A DNA stretch of 64,000 bases. Origin: Enterobacter cloacae complex sp. R_G8 (lineage in GTDB: Bacteria > Pseudomonadota > Gammaproteobacteria > Enterobacterales > Enterobacteriaceae). The notes beneath the pieces were generated by a model. It did not search any database and was not told where the DNA came from. It saw only the letters and a program-made list of their open reading frames with translations. The stretch lies in NCBI RefSeq assembly GCF_024599795.1, contig NZ_CP102246.1, forward strand, positions 2,542,001 to 2,606,000, in the 5' to 3' direction. A program made the position numbers and the translations under genes. This document shows, in pieces, positions 27,580-36,972 of this stretch (positions are counted from its first letter, which is position 1; each line of letters starts with the position of its first letter).

Positions 27580-30500
27580 TTTTTCGTCTCCTGTACCTGA
27601 TCCCGACCTTCGCCATCCAGCCAGTTAATGTTTTTCATTTTGCGGATCATGATGAATTCGTCGCGGTTGGAGCCAACGGTGCCGTAATAGTTGAAGCTGT
27701 ATGCCAACTGGGCGTAACCGCCAATCATGTGCGTCGGTTTCGGGCAGACGCGGGTCACTGAGTTATGAATACCGCCCCGGCGTCCCGTCACCTCTGAACC
27801 GGGAATGTTAAGAATGCGCTCCTGGGCGTGGTACATCATGGTCATACCCGGCGGCACGCGCTGGCTCACCACCGCGCGGGCGGTGAGGGCGCCATTGGCG
27901 TTGAAGGCTTCAATCCAGTCGTTATCTTCGATACCTAATTCTCTGGCATCGGTTTCACTGATCCAGACAATCGGCCCGCCGCGCGACAGGGTCTGCATCA
28001 GCAGGTTTTCACTGTAGGTGGAGTGGATGCCCCATTTCTGGTGTGGCGTCAGGAAATTGAGCGCTTTTTCCGGGAAGCCGTTCGGCGGGATCTCGCGCAT
28101 ATGGCTGACGCTACGGGTATCAATCGGCGGACGGTAGGCCACCAGACTTTCGCCGAAGGCGCGCATCCACGGGTGATCCTGATACAGCTGCTGACGGCCG
28201 GAGAGGGTGCGCCACGGGATCAGCTCGTGAACGTTGGTATAACCTGCGTTATAGGAGACGTGCTCGCTTTCCAGACCGGACCAGGTCGGGCTGGAGATGA
28301 TTTTGCGCGGCTGCGCCTGAATATCGCGGAAGCGGATCTTCTCGTCTTCTTTATTCAGCGCCAGATGGGTGTGATCGCGCCCGGTCAGTTCGCCGAGCGC
28401 TTCCCAGGCTTTCACCGCCACCTGACCGTTGGTTTCCGGTGCCAGAGCGAGGATCACCTCAGAGGCGTCAATGGCGGTTTCAATACGCGGTCGGCCTTTC
28501 GCCGGACCGTCGGATTTGACGTAGTTCAGCTTGCCGAGGAACTCGACCTCGCTTTGCGTGTTCCACGAAATGCCTTTCCCGCCGTTGCCGAGCTTATCCA
28601 TCAGCGGGCCAAGGGAGGTAAAGCGTTCCCATGTCTCGGGGTAGTTACGCTCGACGACCGCGATGTTCGGTGCGGTTTTGCCGGGGATCAGATCGCATTC
28701 GCCTTTGCGCCAGTCCTGAATATCAAACGGCTGTGACAGTTCCGCCGGGGAGTCATGCTGCAGAGGCTGCAACACGAGGTCCGTTTCCGTACCGAGATGG
28801 CCGACGCACACGTCAGAGAAGACTTTGGCGATGCCTTTGTAAATCTCCCAGTCGCTACGCGATTCCCACGCCGGGTCGACGGCGGCAGAGAGCGGATGAA
28901 TAAACGGATGCATGTCCGAGGTATTCATGTCGTCCTTTTCATACCAGGTGGCGGTCGGCAGGACGATGTCAGAGAACAGGCAGGTGCTGGACATGCGGAA
29001 ATCGAGCGTCACCAGCAGGTCAAGTTTGCCCTCAATGGCGTTGGTTTGCCAGTCGACCTCTTCAGGCTTGACGTCATCGGTCGAGCCTAAATCTTCCCCC
29101 TGGATCCCGCTTTCGGTACCGAGCAAATACTTGAGCATGTACTCGTGGCCTTTACCGGAGGATCCAAGCAGGTTCGAGCGCCAGACAAACAGGTTGCGCG
29201 GGTGGTTTTTTCCGCTGTCAGGCTGCTCACAGGCGAAGCGGATATCACCCGATTTTAACGCCTGAGCGGTATACTCCTGCGGAGACAGGCCTGCTGCCTC
29301 TGCGCGGGCTTTGATGTGCAGCGGGTTGAGGTTGAGCTGCGGCGCCGACGGCAGCCAGCCCATACGCTCGGCGCGGACGTTGAAGTCGATCAGGTGTCCG
29401 GTGAATCGGGATGCATCCGCCAGCGGGGAGAGCAACTCCTGCGCCGTCAGCTTCTCATAGCGCCACTGGCTGGCGTGGTTGTAAAAGAATGAGGTACTGT
29501 TCATCTGCCGCGGTGGGCGGTTCCAGTCCAGCGCGAAGGCCAGTGGCAGCCATCCGGTTTGCGGACGCAGCTTCTCCTGGCCCACGTAGTGCGACCAGCC
29601 GCCACCGCTTTGGCCTACGCAGCCGCAGAAGACCAGCATGTTGATCATCCCACGGTAGTTCATGTCCATGTGGTACCAGTGGTTTACCCCGGCCCCGAGA
29701 ATGATCATCGAACGCCCGTGCGTCTTGTGCGCCGTGTCAGCAAATTCACGGGCAATCTTTTCGATCAGGTGAGCCGGTACGCCGGTGATCTGCTCGCCCC
29801 AGGCCGGTGTATACGCTTTAATCTGACCATAACTTTCAGCCGCGTTACTGTCTTCGAGGCCGCGGTCGAGACCATAGTTCGCCAGTACAAGATCGTAAAC
29901 GCTGACCACATGTTTCTGGCTGCCATCGGCAAGCGTCAGGGTTCTGCTCGGCACGCGGCGGGTCAGCACCGGCTCCTGCTTCACGCTGCGAAAATGCGGA
30001 TTCTCATTGCCGCCAAAGTAGGGGAAGGCGACATCCGCCACGCTGTCGTGGGTGATCAGCAGAGAAAGAGTCAACTCCGTTTCCTGACCCGCCGCCAGCG
30101 ATTCCAGGTTCCATTTGCCTTTTTCGCCCCAGCGGAAGCCAATGGAACCGTTAGGAACCACCAGATTACCGGCAATATCAAAGGCGACGGTTTTCCACTC
30201 CGGATTATTGGTTTCGCCCAGCCCGTCGACAAGGTCGGACGCCCGCAGCATGCGTCCCGGCACCAGACGGCCATCGGCCTGTTCATCCAGCAGAACCAGC
30301 ATTGGCATATCGGTATAGCGGCGGCAGTAGTTAAGGAAATAGTCGCTGGGATTATCGAGATGGAACTCTTTGAGGATCACGTGACCCATGGCCATCGCCA
30401 GTGCACTGTCAGTCCCCTGTTTGGGGGCGAGCCACTGGTCGCTCAGTTTGGCAACTTCAGAGAAGTCCGGGGTAATGGCGACAGTTTTGGTCCCCTTATA

Positions 30501-31316
30501 ACGTACCTCGGTAAAGAAGTGGGCGTCCGGGGTGCGCGTCTGGGGAACGTTAGAGCCCCAGGCGATGATATAGCTGGAGTTGTACCAGTCGGCGGACTCC
30601 GGCACGTCGGTCTGCTCGCCCCAGGTCATGGGCGAGGCGGGAGGCAGGTCGCAATACCAGTCATAGAAACTCAGGCAGGTACCGCCGAGCAGAGAGAGAT
30701 AGCGGGTACCGGCGGCGTAAGAGACCATCGACATCGCCGGAATAGGTGAGAAACCGGCCACGCGGTCCGGACCATAGTGCTTGATGGTCCAGACGTTGGC
30801 GGCGGCAATCAACTGGTTCAGTTCTTTCCAGTTCGAGCGGATAAAACCGCCGCGTCCGCGCGCCTGTCTGTAGCTCTGCGCTTTTTGTGGATCATTTTGA
30901 ATGGCATCCCAGGCGAGTACCGGGTCGCTGTGCTGCGCCAGTGCCTCGCGCCAGAGTTCAATCAGCCTGCGGCGTACCAGCGGATATTTGAGGCGGTTGG
31001 CGCTGTACAGATACCAGGAGTAGCTCGCGCCACGCGGGCAGCCGCGCGGCTCATGGTTAGGCAGGTCCGGGCGGGTGCGGGGGTAATCGGTCTGCTGGGT
31101 TTCCCATGTCACCAGGCCGTTTTTGACATAAATCTTCCAGCTGCAGGAGCCGGTACAGTTCACGCCGTGGGTAGACCGCACAATCTTGTCGAACTGCCAG
31201 CGCTGGCGGTAGCTGTCTTCCCAGTCCCGGTTGGTGTGATAGACCTGCCCGTGCCCATCGGCGAAGCTGTCGCCTTTTGTTTTGAAATAACGAAAGCGAT
31301 CCAACAGTTTGCTCAT
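27576..31316 (-). CDS. narZ: Nitrate reductase Z alpha (catalytic) subunit NarZ
   Basis: A 1246-residue Mo-bisMGD nitrate reductase. The N-terminal HGVNCTGSCSWKIYVKNG holds the His and Cys ligands of the FS0 cluster. SADWYNSSYIIAWGSN contains the Asp that coordinates molybdenum, and GAGVNHWYHMDMNYRG and the C-terminal MI-GGYAQLAYSFNYYGTVGSNRDEF are characteristic. It reduces nitrate to nitrite on the cytoplasmic side. AGGAG precedes the ATG at 31316. Expression of the Z enzyme in E. coli depends on sigma-S rather than FNR; I did not find a clear promoter in the 67 bases between narU and narZ, so narU may be the first gene of the transcript. Confidence 0.96.
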   Translation of the reverse strand: MSKLLDRFRYFKTKGDSFADGHGQVYHTNRDWEDSYRQRWQFDKIVRSTHGVNCTGSCSWKIYVKNGLVTWETQQTDYPRTRPDLPNHEPRGCPRGASYSWYLYSANRLKYPLVRRRLIELWREALAQHSDPVLAWDAIQNDPQKAQSYRQARGRGGFIRSNWKELNQLIAAANVWTIKHYGPDRVAGFSPIPAMSMVSYAAGTRYLSLLGGTCLSFYDWYCDLPPASPMTWGEQTDVPESADWYNSSYIIAWGSNVPQTRTPDAHFFTEVRYKGTKTVAITPDFSEVAKLSDQWLAPKQGTDSALAMAMGHVILKEFHLDNPSDYFLNYCRRYTDMPMLVLLDEQADGRLVPGRMLRASDLVDGLGETNNPEWKTVAFDIAGNLVVPNGSIGFRWGEKGKWNLESLAAGQETELTLSLLITHDSVADVAFPYFGGNENPHFRSVKQEPVLTRRVPSRTLTLADGSQKHVVSVYDLVLANYGLDRGLEDSNAAESYGQIKAYTPAWGEQITGVPAHLIEKIAREFADTAHKTHGRSMIILGAGVNHWYHMDMNYRGMINMLVFCGCVGQSGGGWSHYVGQEKLRPQTGWLPLAFALDWNRPPRQMNSTSFFYNHASQWRYEKLTAQELLSPLADASRFTGHLIDFNVRAERMGWLPSAPQLNLNPLHIKARAEAAGLSPQEYTAQALKSGDIRFACEQPDSGKNHPRNLFVWRSNLLGSSGKGHEYMLKYLLGTESGIQGEDLGSTDDVKPEEVDWQTNAIEGKLDLLVTLDFRMSSTCLFSDIVLPTATWYEKDDMNTSDMHPFIHPLSAAVDPAWESRSDWEIYKGIAKVFSDVCVGHLGTETDLVLQPLQHDSPAELSQPFDIQDWRKGECDLIPGKTAPNIAVVERNYPETWERFTSLGPLMDKLGNGGKGISWNTQSEVEFLGKLNYVKSDGPAKGRPRIETAIDASEVILALAPETNGQVAVKAWEALGELTGRDHTHLALNKEDEKIRFRDIQAQPRKIISSPTWSGLESEHVSYNAGYTNVHELIPWRTLSGRQQLYQDHPWMRAFGESLVAYRPPIDTRSVSHMREIPPNGFPEKALNFLTPHQKWGIHSTYSENLLMQTLSRGGPIVWISETDARELGIEDNDWIEAFNANGALTARAVVSQRVPPGMTMMYHAQERILNIPGSEVTGRRGGIHNSVTRVCPKPTHMIGGYAQLAYSFNYYGTVGSNRDEFIMIRKMKNINWLDGEGRDQVQETKK

Positions 31317-31383
31317 GACATTTCTCCTGCTTCGATAGCATGGCCGGAAAGCGCTGCATCACGCTCCGGCGAAGAGGTAGTTA

Positions 31384-32769
31384 TTATTTTTGTGAGGATT
31401 TACGGCCGTATACCAGCCAGGTGACGAGCACACAGACGATGTAAAAGACGAGGAAGACTTTCATGGCGCCGACCGGCGACCCGGTCATCGCCAGCGAGGT
31501 GCCAAAGGCCTTGGGAATGAAGAACCCGCCGACGGCACCGATGGCGGAGATAAAGCCCAGCGCGGCGGCGGTCTCCGTCACGGCTTCATGCTGCGCCTGC
31601 TCGTCGGTGCCGCCTTGCTTTTTCACCCGGTCGAGTGTGATTTGGCGGAAAATAATGGCGATCATCTGGAAGGTCGATCCGCTGCCCAGTCCGGCGGTGA
31701 GGAACAGCCCCATAAAGACCAGATAAAACGCGACAAAGCTGCCGGAGCCCGAGCCGGGCAGGGTCAGAAAGATCAGGGCGCTAAAGATGGCCATAAAGAC
31801 AAAGTTGATAAGCGTGACGCGCACGCCGCCCAGCCTGTCGGAGATCATCCCGCCCGCTGAACGCGCCAGCGCACCAATCAGGGGGCCAAAGAAGGCAAGA
31901 TGAAGGATATTCACGTCCGGGAACTGGGTTTTTGACAGCATGGCAAAACCAGCCGAAAACCCGATAAATGAGCCAAAGGTTGCCAGATAGAGCAGGCTCA
32001 GCAGCCAGAGGTGAAATCGCTTAAGCACCGGAAGCTGGCTGGCGATAGAGGCTTTTGAACTGGCGATGTCGTTCATGCCAAAAAACGCCGCAATGGTTGC
32101 CAGCAGGAGAAGCGGGGCCCAGACCCAGGCTGCGTTCGCCAGCCACATGGAAGATCCGTCCTCCTGGGGCACATCGTTCACCCCCAGAAAGGTGAACATG
32201 GGCAGAAAAATGACCAGTGGCGCGACCAACTGCATCACGCTGACGCCCAGATTACCCAGTCCGCCATTGATCCCAAGGGCGCTGCCCTGTCTGGATTTTG
32301 GGAAGAAGAAGCTGATGTTGCCCATGCTGGAGGCAAAGTTGGCGCCAGCAAAGCCGCAGAGCAGGGCAATCACGATAAAAATCCAGTAAGGCGTCGCGGT
32401 GTTCTGAATGGCGATTCCCAGCCAGACGCAGGGAATAATCAGGATGACGGTACTCAATACTGTCCAGTAACGTCCGCCAAATATTGGCACCATAAAAGAG
32501 TAGGGGACCCGCAATATCGCGCCGGAGAGGGAAGGTAATGCCGTTAACATAAAAAGCTGATCGGTGGTGAAATTAAATCCGACCTTATTCAGATTAACCG
32601 CAATGGCACTAAATAACATCCACACGCAAAAGGCTAATAGCAGGCAAGCCACAGAGATCCATAGGTTTCTTCGCGCGATATGTTTGCCTTTATTCTCCCA
32701 GAATTGCGGATTTTCCGGTTTCCAGTTACTTAAAAGATGGTGATGATTCTTCTCACTTTGTTGTGACAT
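31384..32769 (-). CDS. narU: Nitrate/nitrite transporter NarU
   Basis: A 461-residue major facilitator of the nitrate/nitrite porter family. It has about 12 spans with the nitrate-signature glycine-rich helices (LLCGFAGANFASSMGNISFFFPKSRQGSALGINGGLGNLGVS and LGSGSTFQMIAIIFRQI) and a cytoplasmic N-terminal leader SNWKPENPQFWENKGKHIARRNL typical of NarK/NarU. It moves nitrate in and nitrite out. Upstream of narZ on the same strand, it forms the usual narU-narZYWV group. The 208 bases upstream of its start are AT-rich and also hold the smvR terminator. Confidence 0.94.
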   Translation of the reverse strand: MSQQSEKNHHHLLSNWKPENPQFWENKGKHIARRNLWISVACLLLAFCVWMLFSAIAVNLNKVGFNFTTDQLFMLTALPSLSGAILRVPYSFMVPIFGGRYWTVLSTVILIIPCVWLGIAIQNTATPYWIFIVIALLCGFAGANFASSMGNISFFFPKSRQGSALGINGGLGNLGVSVMQLVAPLVIFLPMFTFLGVNDVPQEDGSSMWLANAAWVWAPLLLLATIAAFFGMNDIASSKASIASQLPVLKRFHLWLLSLLYLATFGSFIGFSAGFAMLSKTQFPDVNILHLAFFGPLIGALARSAGGMISDRLGGVRVTLINFVFMAIFSALIFLTLPGSGSGSFVAFYLVFMGLFLTAGLGSGSTFQMIAIIFRQITLDRVKKQGGTDEQAQHEAVTETAAALGFISAIGAVGGFFIPKAFGTSLAMTGSPVGAMKVFLVFYIVCVLVTWLVYGRKSSQK

Positions 32770-32883
32770 ATCGCCCTCTTGCTTACCTAAATGAAGATAT
32801 AAAAATAAGTAAAAACAGCCAGATATGTGAAGATTTGTTATGGAGTTTATTGGAAGTATTGAGATACATCTGAAAGGATAGAT

Positions 32884-32929
32884 AAAAAAGCGAACCCCAG
32901 AGTCTGGAATAGAAACAGGGGAACGCTTA
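32884..32929 (-). terminator. Rho-independent terminator of smvR
   Basis: On the minus strand, AGCGTTCCCC pairs with GGGGTTCGCT (two central mismatches) and is followed by TTTTTTA, about 50 bases after the smvR stop. Confidence 0.75.
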
Positions 32930-32977
32930 ATGTGTTACTAATTGTAACGGTGTGATGGAATTACTCACAACGGAGTA

Positions 32978-33553
32978 TTAAAAAAGCTCCAGAGAAATTA
33001 ATTTATCAAGATGGTTATTAAACGCAGCGTCATCCATTTCGGGCATGTTTAATATATACAGACCGTCAAGGCCACACACCAGGCCAATTAAACGCCAGGC
33101 AATACTTTCTGCCGGGTCTCCGGAACGGAATACGCCTGCATTCCTGCCAGCCTCAATGAGGGCAACGGTCTCCTGATGCCACATCTCCATTGTCAGCACA
33201 TACGCGCCTTTGATTTCCACGTCGCGGGTGGCCAGGATCTGCGCTTCACGCCAGAGGCGAATGTAGGGTTCAAACCTGCCATCATCGCTACCGAGCATGG
33301 CATGCAAACGCGCCCGCCAGCTGGCGTGTTCACCGGGCCCATCCGCATCCAGCAGTTCGCGGATCAGCCGGACGAAGGCCAGCGATTTTAACTCACCGCC
33401 GGAGGTGAAATGGTGATGAACTTGCCCGGTTGCGACACCGGCTTCGGCCGCGATGCGGCGCACCGTCATGGCGGTAAATCCTTCGGCCAGCGCCACGCGC
33501 ATGGCGGCCTGTAAGATCTCTTCCCGTCTTTCATCCCTGGTCAGATAACCCAT
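32978..33553 (-). CDS. smvR: TetR-family repressor SmvR
   Basis: A 191-residue TetR regulator. The N-terminal helix-turn-helix (RREEILQAAMRVALAEGFTAMTVRRIAAEAGVATGQVHHHFTSGGELKSLAF) is followed by a helical ligand domain. It is divergent from the SmvA efflux gene with two near-identical palindromes in the 116-base gap. This is the SmvR-SmvA arrangement described in Klebsiella and relatives, where loss of SmvR raises SmvA expression and tolerance to cationic biocides. The protein here appears complete, so repression should be functional. Confidence 0.9.
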   Translation of the reverse strand: MGYLTRDERREEILQAAMRVALAEGFTAMTVRRIAAEAGVATGQVHHHFTSGGELKSLAFVRLIRELLDADGPGEHASWRARLHAMLGSDDGRFEPYIRLWREAQILATRDVEIKGAYVLTMEMWHQETVALIEAGRNAGVFRSGDPAESIAWRLIGLVCGLDGLYILNMPEMDDAAFNNHLDKLISLELF

Positions 33554-33598
33554 TTTCTCTCACTCTTAAATAGCAATGAAACGAGTGTAACAAAGAGC

Positions 33599-33612
33599 TG
33601 GACAAGTGTTCA
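33599..33612. promoter_or_regulatory. SmvR operator candidate 1
   Basis: TGGACAAGTGTTCA is an imperfect dyad 35 bases from a near copy at 33634. Position in the smvR-smvA gap suggests TetR-type binding. Confidence 0.6.
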
Positions 33613-33633
33613 ACATTCCGTAGGATCGCATCC

Positions 33634-33647
33634 TGGACATGTGTCCA
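33634..33647. promoter_or_regulatory. SmvR operator candidate 2
   Basis: TGGACATGTGTCCA is a perfect 14-base palindrome just upstream of the smvA ribosome site; it shares ten or more positions with the first site. Confidence 0.68.
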
Positions 33648-33669
33648 TTTTTATATAAAAAGGAAATTT

Positions 33670-35157
33670 ATGTTTCGTCAGTGGTTAGCGTTAGTGATTA
33701 TCGTGCTGGTGTATATCCCGGTGGCGATTGACGCGACGGTGCTGCACGTGGCGGCGCCGACATTGAGCATGACGCTGGGCGCCAGCGGTAACGAATTATT
33801 GTGGATCATCGATATCTACTCCCTGGTGATGGCGGGTATGGTGCTGCCAATGGGGGCACTGGGCGACCGCATCGGTTTTAAACGGCTGCTGATGATCGGC
33901 AGCACGCTGTTTGGCCTGTCATCGCTGGCGGCGGCCTTTGCCCCTTCTGCAGGCTGGCTGATCGCCGCACGCGCCTCGCTGGCAATTGGCGCGGCAATGA
34001 TCATACCGGCAACCCTTGCGGGTATACGTACCTTGTTTGTTAACGTGCGGGATCGCAACATCGCACTAGGCGTCTGGGCCGCGGTCGGCTCCGGTGGGGC
34101 GGCGTTTGGTCCGCTGATCGGCGGCATGCTGCTGGAGCATTTTTACTGGGGATCGGTCTTTTTAATCAACGTGCCGATCGTGCTGGTGGTGGTGTCACTT
34201 GTTGCGGTCTATGTTCCGCGTCAGCAAGGGCGACCTGAGCAGCCGCTCAATATCAGCCATGCCGTCATGCTGATTGTGGCCATTTTACTGCTGGTCTATA
34301 GCGCGAAAACGGCGCTGAAAGGGGTACTTTCACCGTGGCTTGTGGCCTGTACGCTGCTCACCGGCGCGGTATTGCTGTTTATCTTCGTGCGTATTCAGCT
34401 TCGCGCCCGCGTGCCGATGATCGACATGCGCCTGTTTTGCCATCGCATCATTTTAAGCGGGGTGGTGATGGCGATGACCGCCATGATCGCCCTGGTGGGG
34501 TATGAATTGCTGATGGCCCAGGAGCTGCAGTTTGTGCATGGCTTTACCCCGTTTGAAGCGGGCATGTTCATGCTGCCGCTGATGGTCGCCAGCGGGTTCA
34601 GCGGCCCGATTGCCGGGATACTGGTTGGTCGTCTGGGGCTGCGCATGGTAGCGGCAGGCGGAATGGGGCTGAGCGCCGTCAGCTTTATTGGCCTGTCGAT
34701 GCTCGACTTCAGCACGCAGCAGTGGCAGGCGTGGTGTCTGATGGTGCTGCTTGGCTTCAGTGCCGCGAGTGCGCTGCTGGCCTCCACCTCGGCAATCATG
34801 GCGGCGGCGCCGAAAGAGAAAGCCGCCGCTGCCGGGGCGATTGAAACCATGTCCTACGAACTGGGCGCGGGGCTGGGGATCGCGATATTTGGTCTGTTGC
34901 TGACCCGCAGCTTCTCGGCGTCGATTGAACTGCCGCAGGGCTTACCTTCAACGCTGGCGGAAAAAGCCTCGTCATCCATTGGCGAAGCGATGAAGGTCGC
35001 GCAGGATCTCAGCCCGGCGCTCGGTGAAACCGTCATTGAGGCGGCAAAAACGGCGTTTATCACGTCGCACAGCTTAGCGTTAGGCAGCGCCGGTGGGATG
35101 TTATTGCTGCTGGCGGTGGGGATTTGGTTTAGCCTGGCGAACGCGCCGCAACAGTAA
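33670..35157 (+). CDS. smvA: MFS efflux pump SmvA (quaternary ammonium / cationic biocide export)
   Basis: A 495-residue, 14-span DHA2-type transporter. Family motifs: VAIDATVLHVAAPTLSMTLGAS with the early membrane aspartate (motif D1), the motif-A-like GALGDRIGFKRLLMIGS after helix 2, and GSGGAAFGPLIGGMLLEHFYWGSVFLINVP (motif C). It exports methyl viologen, chlorhexidine, acriflavine and similar cations in Salmonella and Klebsiella. AAAAGGAAATTT precedes the ATG at 33670. Controlled by the divergent smvR gene. The position next to narU and ompD is the Salmonella gene order. Confidence 0.92.
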   Translation: MFRQWLALVIIVLVYIPVAIDATVLHVAAPTLSMTLGASGNELLWIIDIYSLVMAGMVLPMGALGDRIGFKRLLMIGSTLFGLSSLAAAFAPSAGWLIAARASLAIGAAMIIPATLAGIRTLFVNVRDRNIALGVWAAVGSGGAAFGPLIGGMLLEHFYWGSVFLINVPIVLVVVSLVAVYVPRQQGRPEQPLNISHAVMLIVAILLLVYSAKTALKGVLSPWLVACTLLTGAVLLFIFVRIQLRARVPMIDMRLFCHRIILSGVVMAMTAMIALVGYELLMAQELQFVHGFTPFEAGMFMLPLMVASGFSGPIAGILVGRLGLRMVAAGGMGLSAVSFIGLSMLDFSTQQWQAWCLMVLLGFSAASALLASTSAIMAAAPKEKAAAAGAIETMSYELGAGLGIAIFGLLLTRSFSASIELPQGLPSTLAEKASSSIGEAMKVAQDLSPALGETVIEAAKTAFITSHSLALGSAGGMLLLLAVGIWFSLANAPQQ

Positions 35158-35161
35158 ATGC

Positions 35162-35192
35162 AAGCCCGAAGGCGCTGCACCTCCGGGCTTTT
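35162..35192 (+). terminator. Terminator of smvA
   Basis: AAGCCCGAAGG..CCTCCGGGCTT hairpin followed by TTC directly after the smvA stop. Confidence 0.72.
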
Positions 35193-35219
35193 CACTCCTG
35201 CTTCAGTGGCGCGGTATCG

Positions 35220-35756
35220 TTATCGCGTCAGCCGATAGTGCGACTGCACCAGACCCGACGGGAAGCTGCGGGTGGATAAAAGCGTTAAATCGATATCCCG
35301 GGGCAGCGAGCCGAACAGCGGCTTGCCTGAGCCGATCAGGACAGGAACGGTAGTGATCACCATATCGGCCACCAGTCCTTCGCGCAGAAACGACTGGATC
35401 ACCTGTCCGCCATCAATATAGACGCGGTGTGCGTTCTGCGCTGCCAGCTCAGCAAGCGCTTCCTTTGGGGGACAGCGGGAGAACTGCACTTTACCTTTCA
35501 GCGCCTCGGGCACCTCGGTGTCAGCCAGCTGACTGGAGAGCACCAGCACGGGGCGGTTATAGGGCCATTGGTCAAAGGTCAGTACTTTCTCATAGCTTCC
35601 CCGGCCCATCACAATCCAGTCTTTGTCGGCAATGAACGCTTCATAACCATGATCTTCCGTTGGATCATCGCGCTGGAGTAACCAACCGATATCGCCATCC
35701 TGGCGGGCAATGTAGCCATCAAGACTGACGGCGATAAAAACGTGGGTGGTAATCAT
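35220..35756 (-). CDS. Dihydrofolate-reductase-like (RibD C-terminal) protein
   Basis: A 178-residue RibD C-terminal/DHFR-fold protein. It has HVFIAVSLDGYIARQDGDIGWL at the start, DWIVMGRGSYEKVLTFDQWPY (nucleotide-binding turn), RVYIDGGQVIQSFLREGLVADMVITTVPVLIGSGKPLFG, and HYRLTR at the end. The family binds NADPH and includes YwjB/YyaP-type proteins of unknown substrate; it is not a true FolA. It is convergent with smvA and on the same strand as ompD upstream, but separated from ompD by a terminator, so it is transcribed on its own. Confidence 0.83.
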   Translation of the reverse strand: MITTHVFIAVSLDGYIARQDGDIGWLLQRDDPTEDHGYEAFIADKDWIVMGRGSYEKVLTFDQWPYNRPVLVLSSQLADTEVPEALKGKVQFSRCPPKEALAELAAQNAHRVYIDGGQVIQSFLREGLVADMVITTVPVLIGSGKPLFGSLPRDIDLTLLSTRSFPSGLVQSHYRLTR

Positions 35757-35852
35757 CGAGGGCTTCCTGTTCAGGCTGTGACGTTAGGACAGTGACGACA
35801 GAAGCAGTATACCGGAACCAGGGGATAACGATCAGGATAGCGGGCAGAGGGG

Positions 35853-35883
35853 CAAAAAAAAGCCAGCCGCAGGGGCTGGCTTT
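35853..35883 (-). terminator. Terminator of ompD
   Basis: On the minus strand AGCCAGCC/GGCTGGCT with an 8-base T-run, about 15 bases after the ompD stop. Confidence 0.92.
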
Positions 35884-35898
35884 CTGGCGTGACAAATC

Positions 35899-36972
35899 TT
35901 AGAACTGGTAGGTCAGACCTACAGCAACGATATTGTCGGTAGCGATTTTAGCGTCTTTGGTGAACGCATTGTCGTCCAGCAGGTTGATTTTGTAATCAAC
36001 ATAGGTGGACATGTTTTTGTTGAAGTAGTAGCTCGCGCCAACGTCAACGTATTCCACCAGATCCTGGTCGCCGTAAGAACCGATGTCTTTACCTTTGGAT
36101 TTCAGGTAAGCGATGGATGGACGCAGGCCGAAGTCGAACTGGTACTGAGCCACAACTTCGAAGTTCTGTGCTTTGTTCGCAACGTGGCCGTCACCGAAAG
36201 CCGTCATGTTGCGGGTTTCAGAGTAGGTGGTTGCCAGGTAGATGTTGTTCGCATCGTACTTCAGACCAGCTGCCCACACTTCTGCGTTCTCGCCACCTGC
36301 GTTCAGGTTGCTTGCTGCACGAACCTGACGGTCAGTACGGTCAGATTTCGCGTAGGTCGCACCTGCAGCAAAGCCGTCGAATTCATAGGTAGAAGAGAGA
36401 CCCCAACCGTCACCGTTAGATTCGGTGATGTCGTTACGGTCGTTTTTACCCTGGTACTGAGCGGCAACGTTCAGACCGTCAACCAGACCGAAGAAATCGG
36501 TGTTACGGTAAGTCGCTACGCCAGTTGTACGGCCAGTCATAAAGCCATCAGTCTGGGTCCAGGTATCGCCACCGAACTCAGGCAGAACGTCAGTCCATGC
36601 GCCGATGTCGTACGCCACGCCGTAGTTACGGCCGTAGTCGAAGGAACCGAATTCGTTGAATTTCAGACCTGCGAACGCCAGACGCGTTTTGTTACCGTCA
36701 GCACCCTGGGATTCAGAGCGGTTGCCCTTGAACTCATATTCCCACTGGCCGTAACCGGTCATCTGGTCGTTGATCTGAGTTTCGCCTTTGAAGCCCAGAC
36801 GAACGTAGGTTTTATCACCGTCGTTGTCAGTATCATCAGAGAAATAGTGCAGACCTGTGACTTTACCGTACAGATCCAGCTTGTTACCGTCTTTGTTAAA
36901 AACTTCAGCCGCGTTTACAACGCCTGCTGCCAACATGGAAGTGACCGCCACTGCAACTAATTTAAGTTTCAT
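35899..36972 (-). CDS. ompD: Outer-membrane porin OmpD (OmpC/NmpC family)
   Basis: A 357-residue trimeric general porin precursor. A signal peptide covers residues 1-21 (ends VVNA before AEVFNKDG). Hallmarks are [32 protein letters not shown], the constriction-loop region [27 protein letters not shown], and the C-terminal ..[11 protein letters not shown] ending in the BAM-recognised Phe. It is closest to Salmonella OmpD, which lies in the same place beside smvA and yddG. AAGGA precedes the ATG. It admits small solutes; extracellular loops cannot be assigned to phage or ligand binding by eye. Confidence 0.92.
   Translation of the reverse strand: MKLKLVAVAVTSMLAAGVVNAAEVFNKDGNKLDLYGKVTGLHYFSDDTDNDGDKTYVRLGFKGETQINDQMTGYGQWEYEFKGNRSESQGADGNKTRLAFAGLKFNEFGSFDYGRNYGVAYDIGAWTDVLPEFGGDTWTQTDGFMTGRTTGVATYRNTDFFGLVDGLNVAAQYQGKNDRNDITESNGDGWGLSSTYEFDGFAAGATYAKSDRTDRQVRAASNLNAGGENAEVWAAGLKYDANNIYLATTYSETRNMTAFGDGHVANKAQNFEVVAQYQFDFGLRPSIAYLKSKGKDIGSYGDQDLVEYVDVGASYYFNKNMSTYVDYKINLLDDNAFTKDAKIATDNIVAVGLTYQF

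Noticed and set aside
29559..30749. 396-codon plus-strand open frame opposite narZ
   Set aside because: It lies wholly within narZ on the other strand, lacks a ribosome site and domain features, and is explained by the codon bias of narZ.
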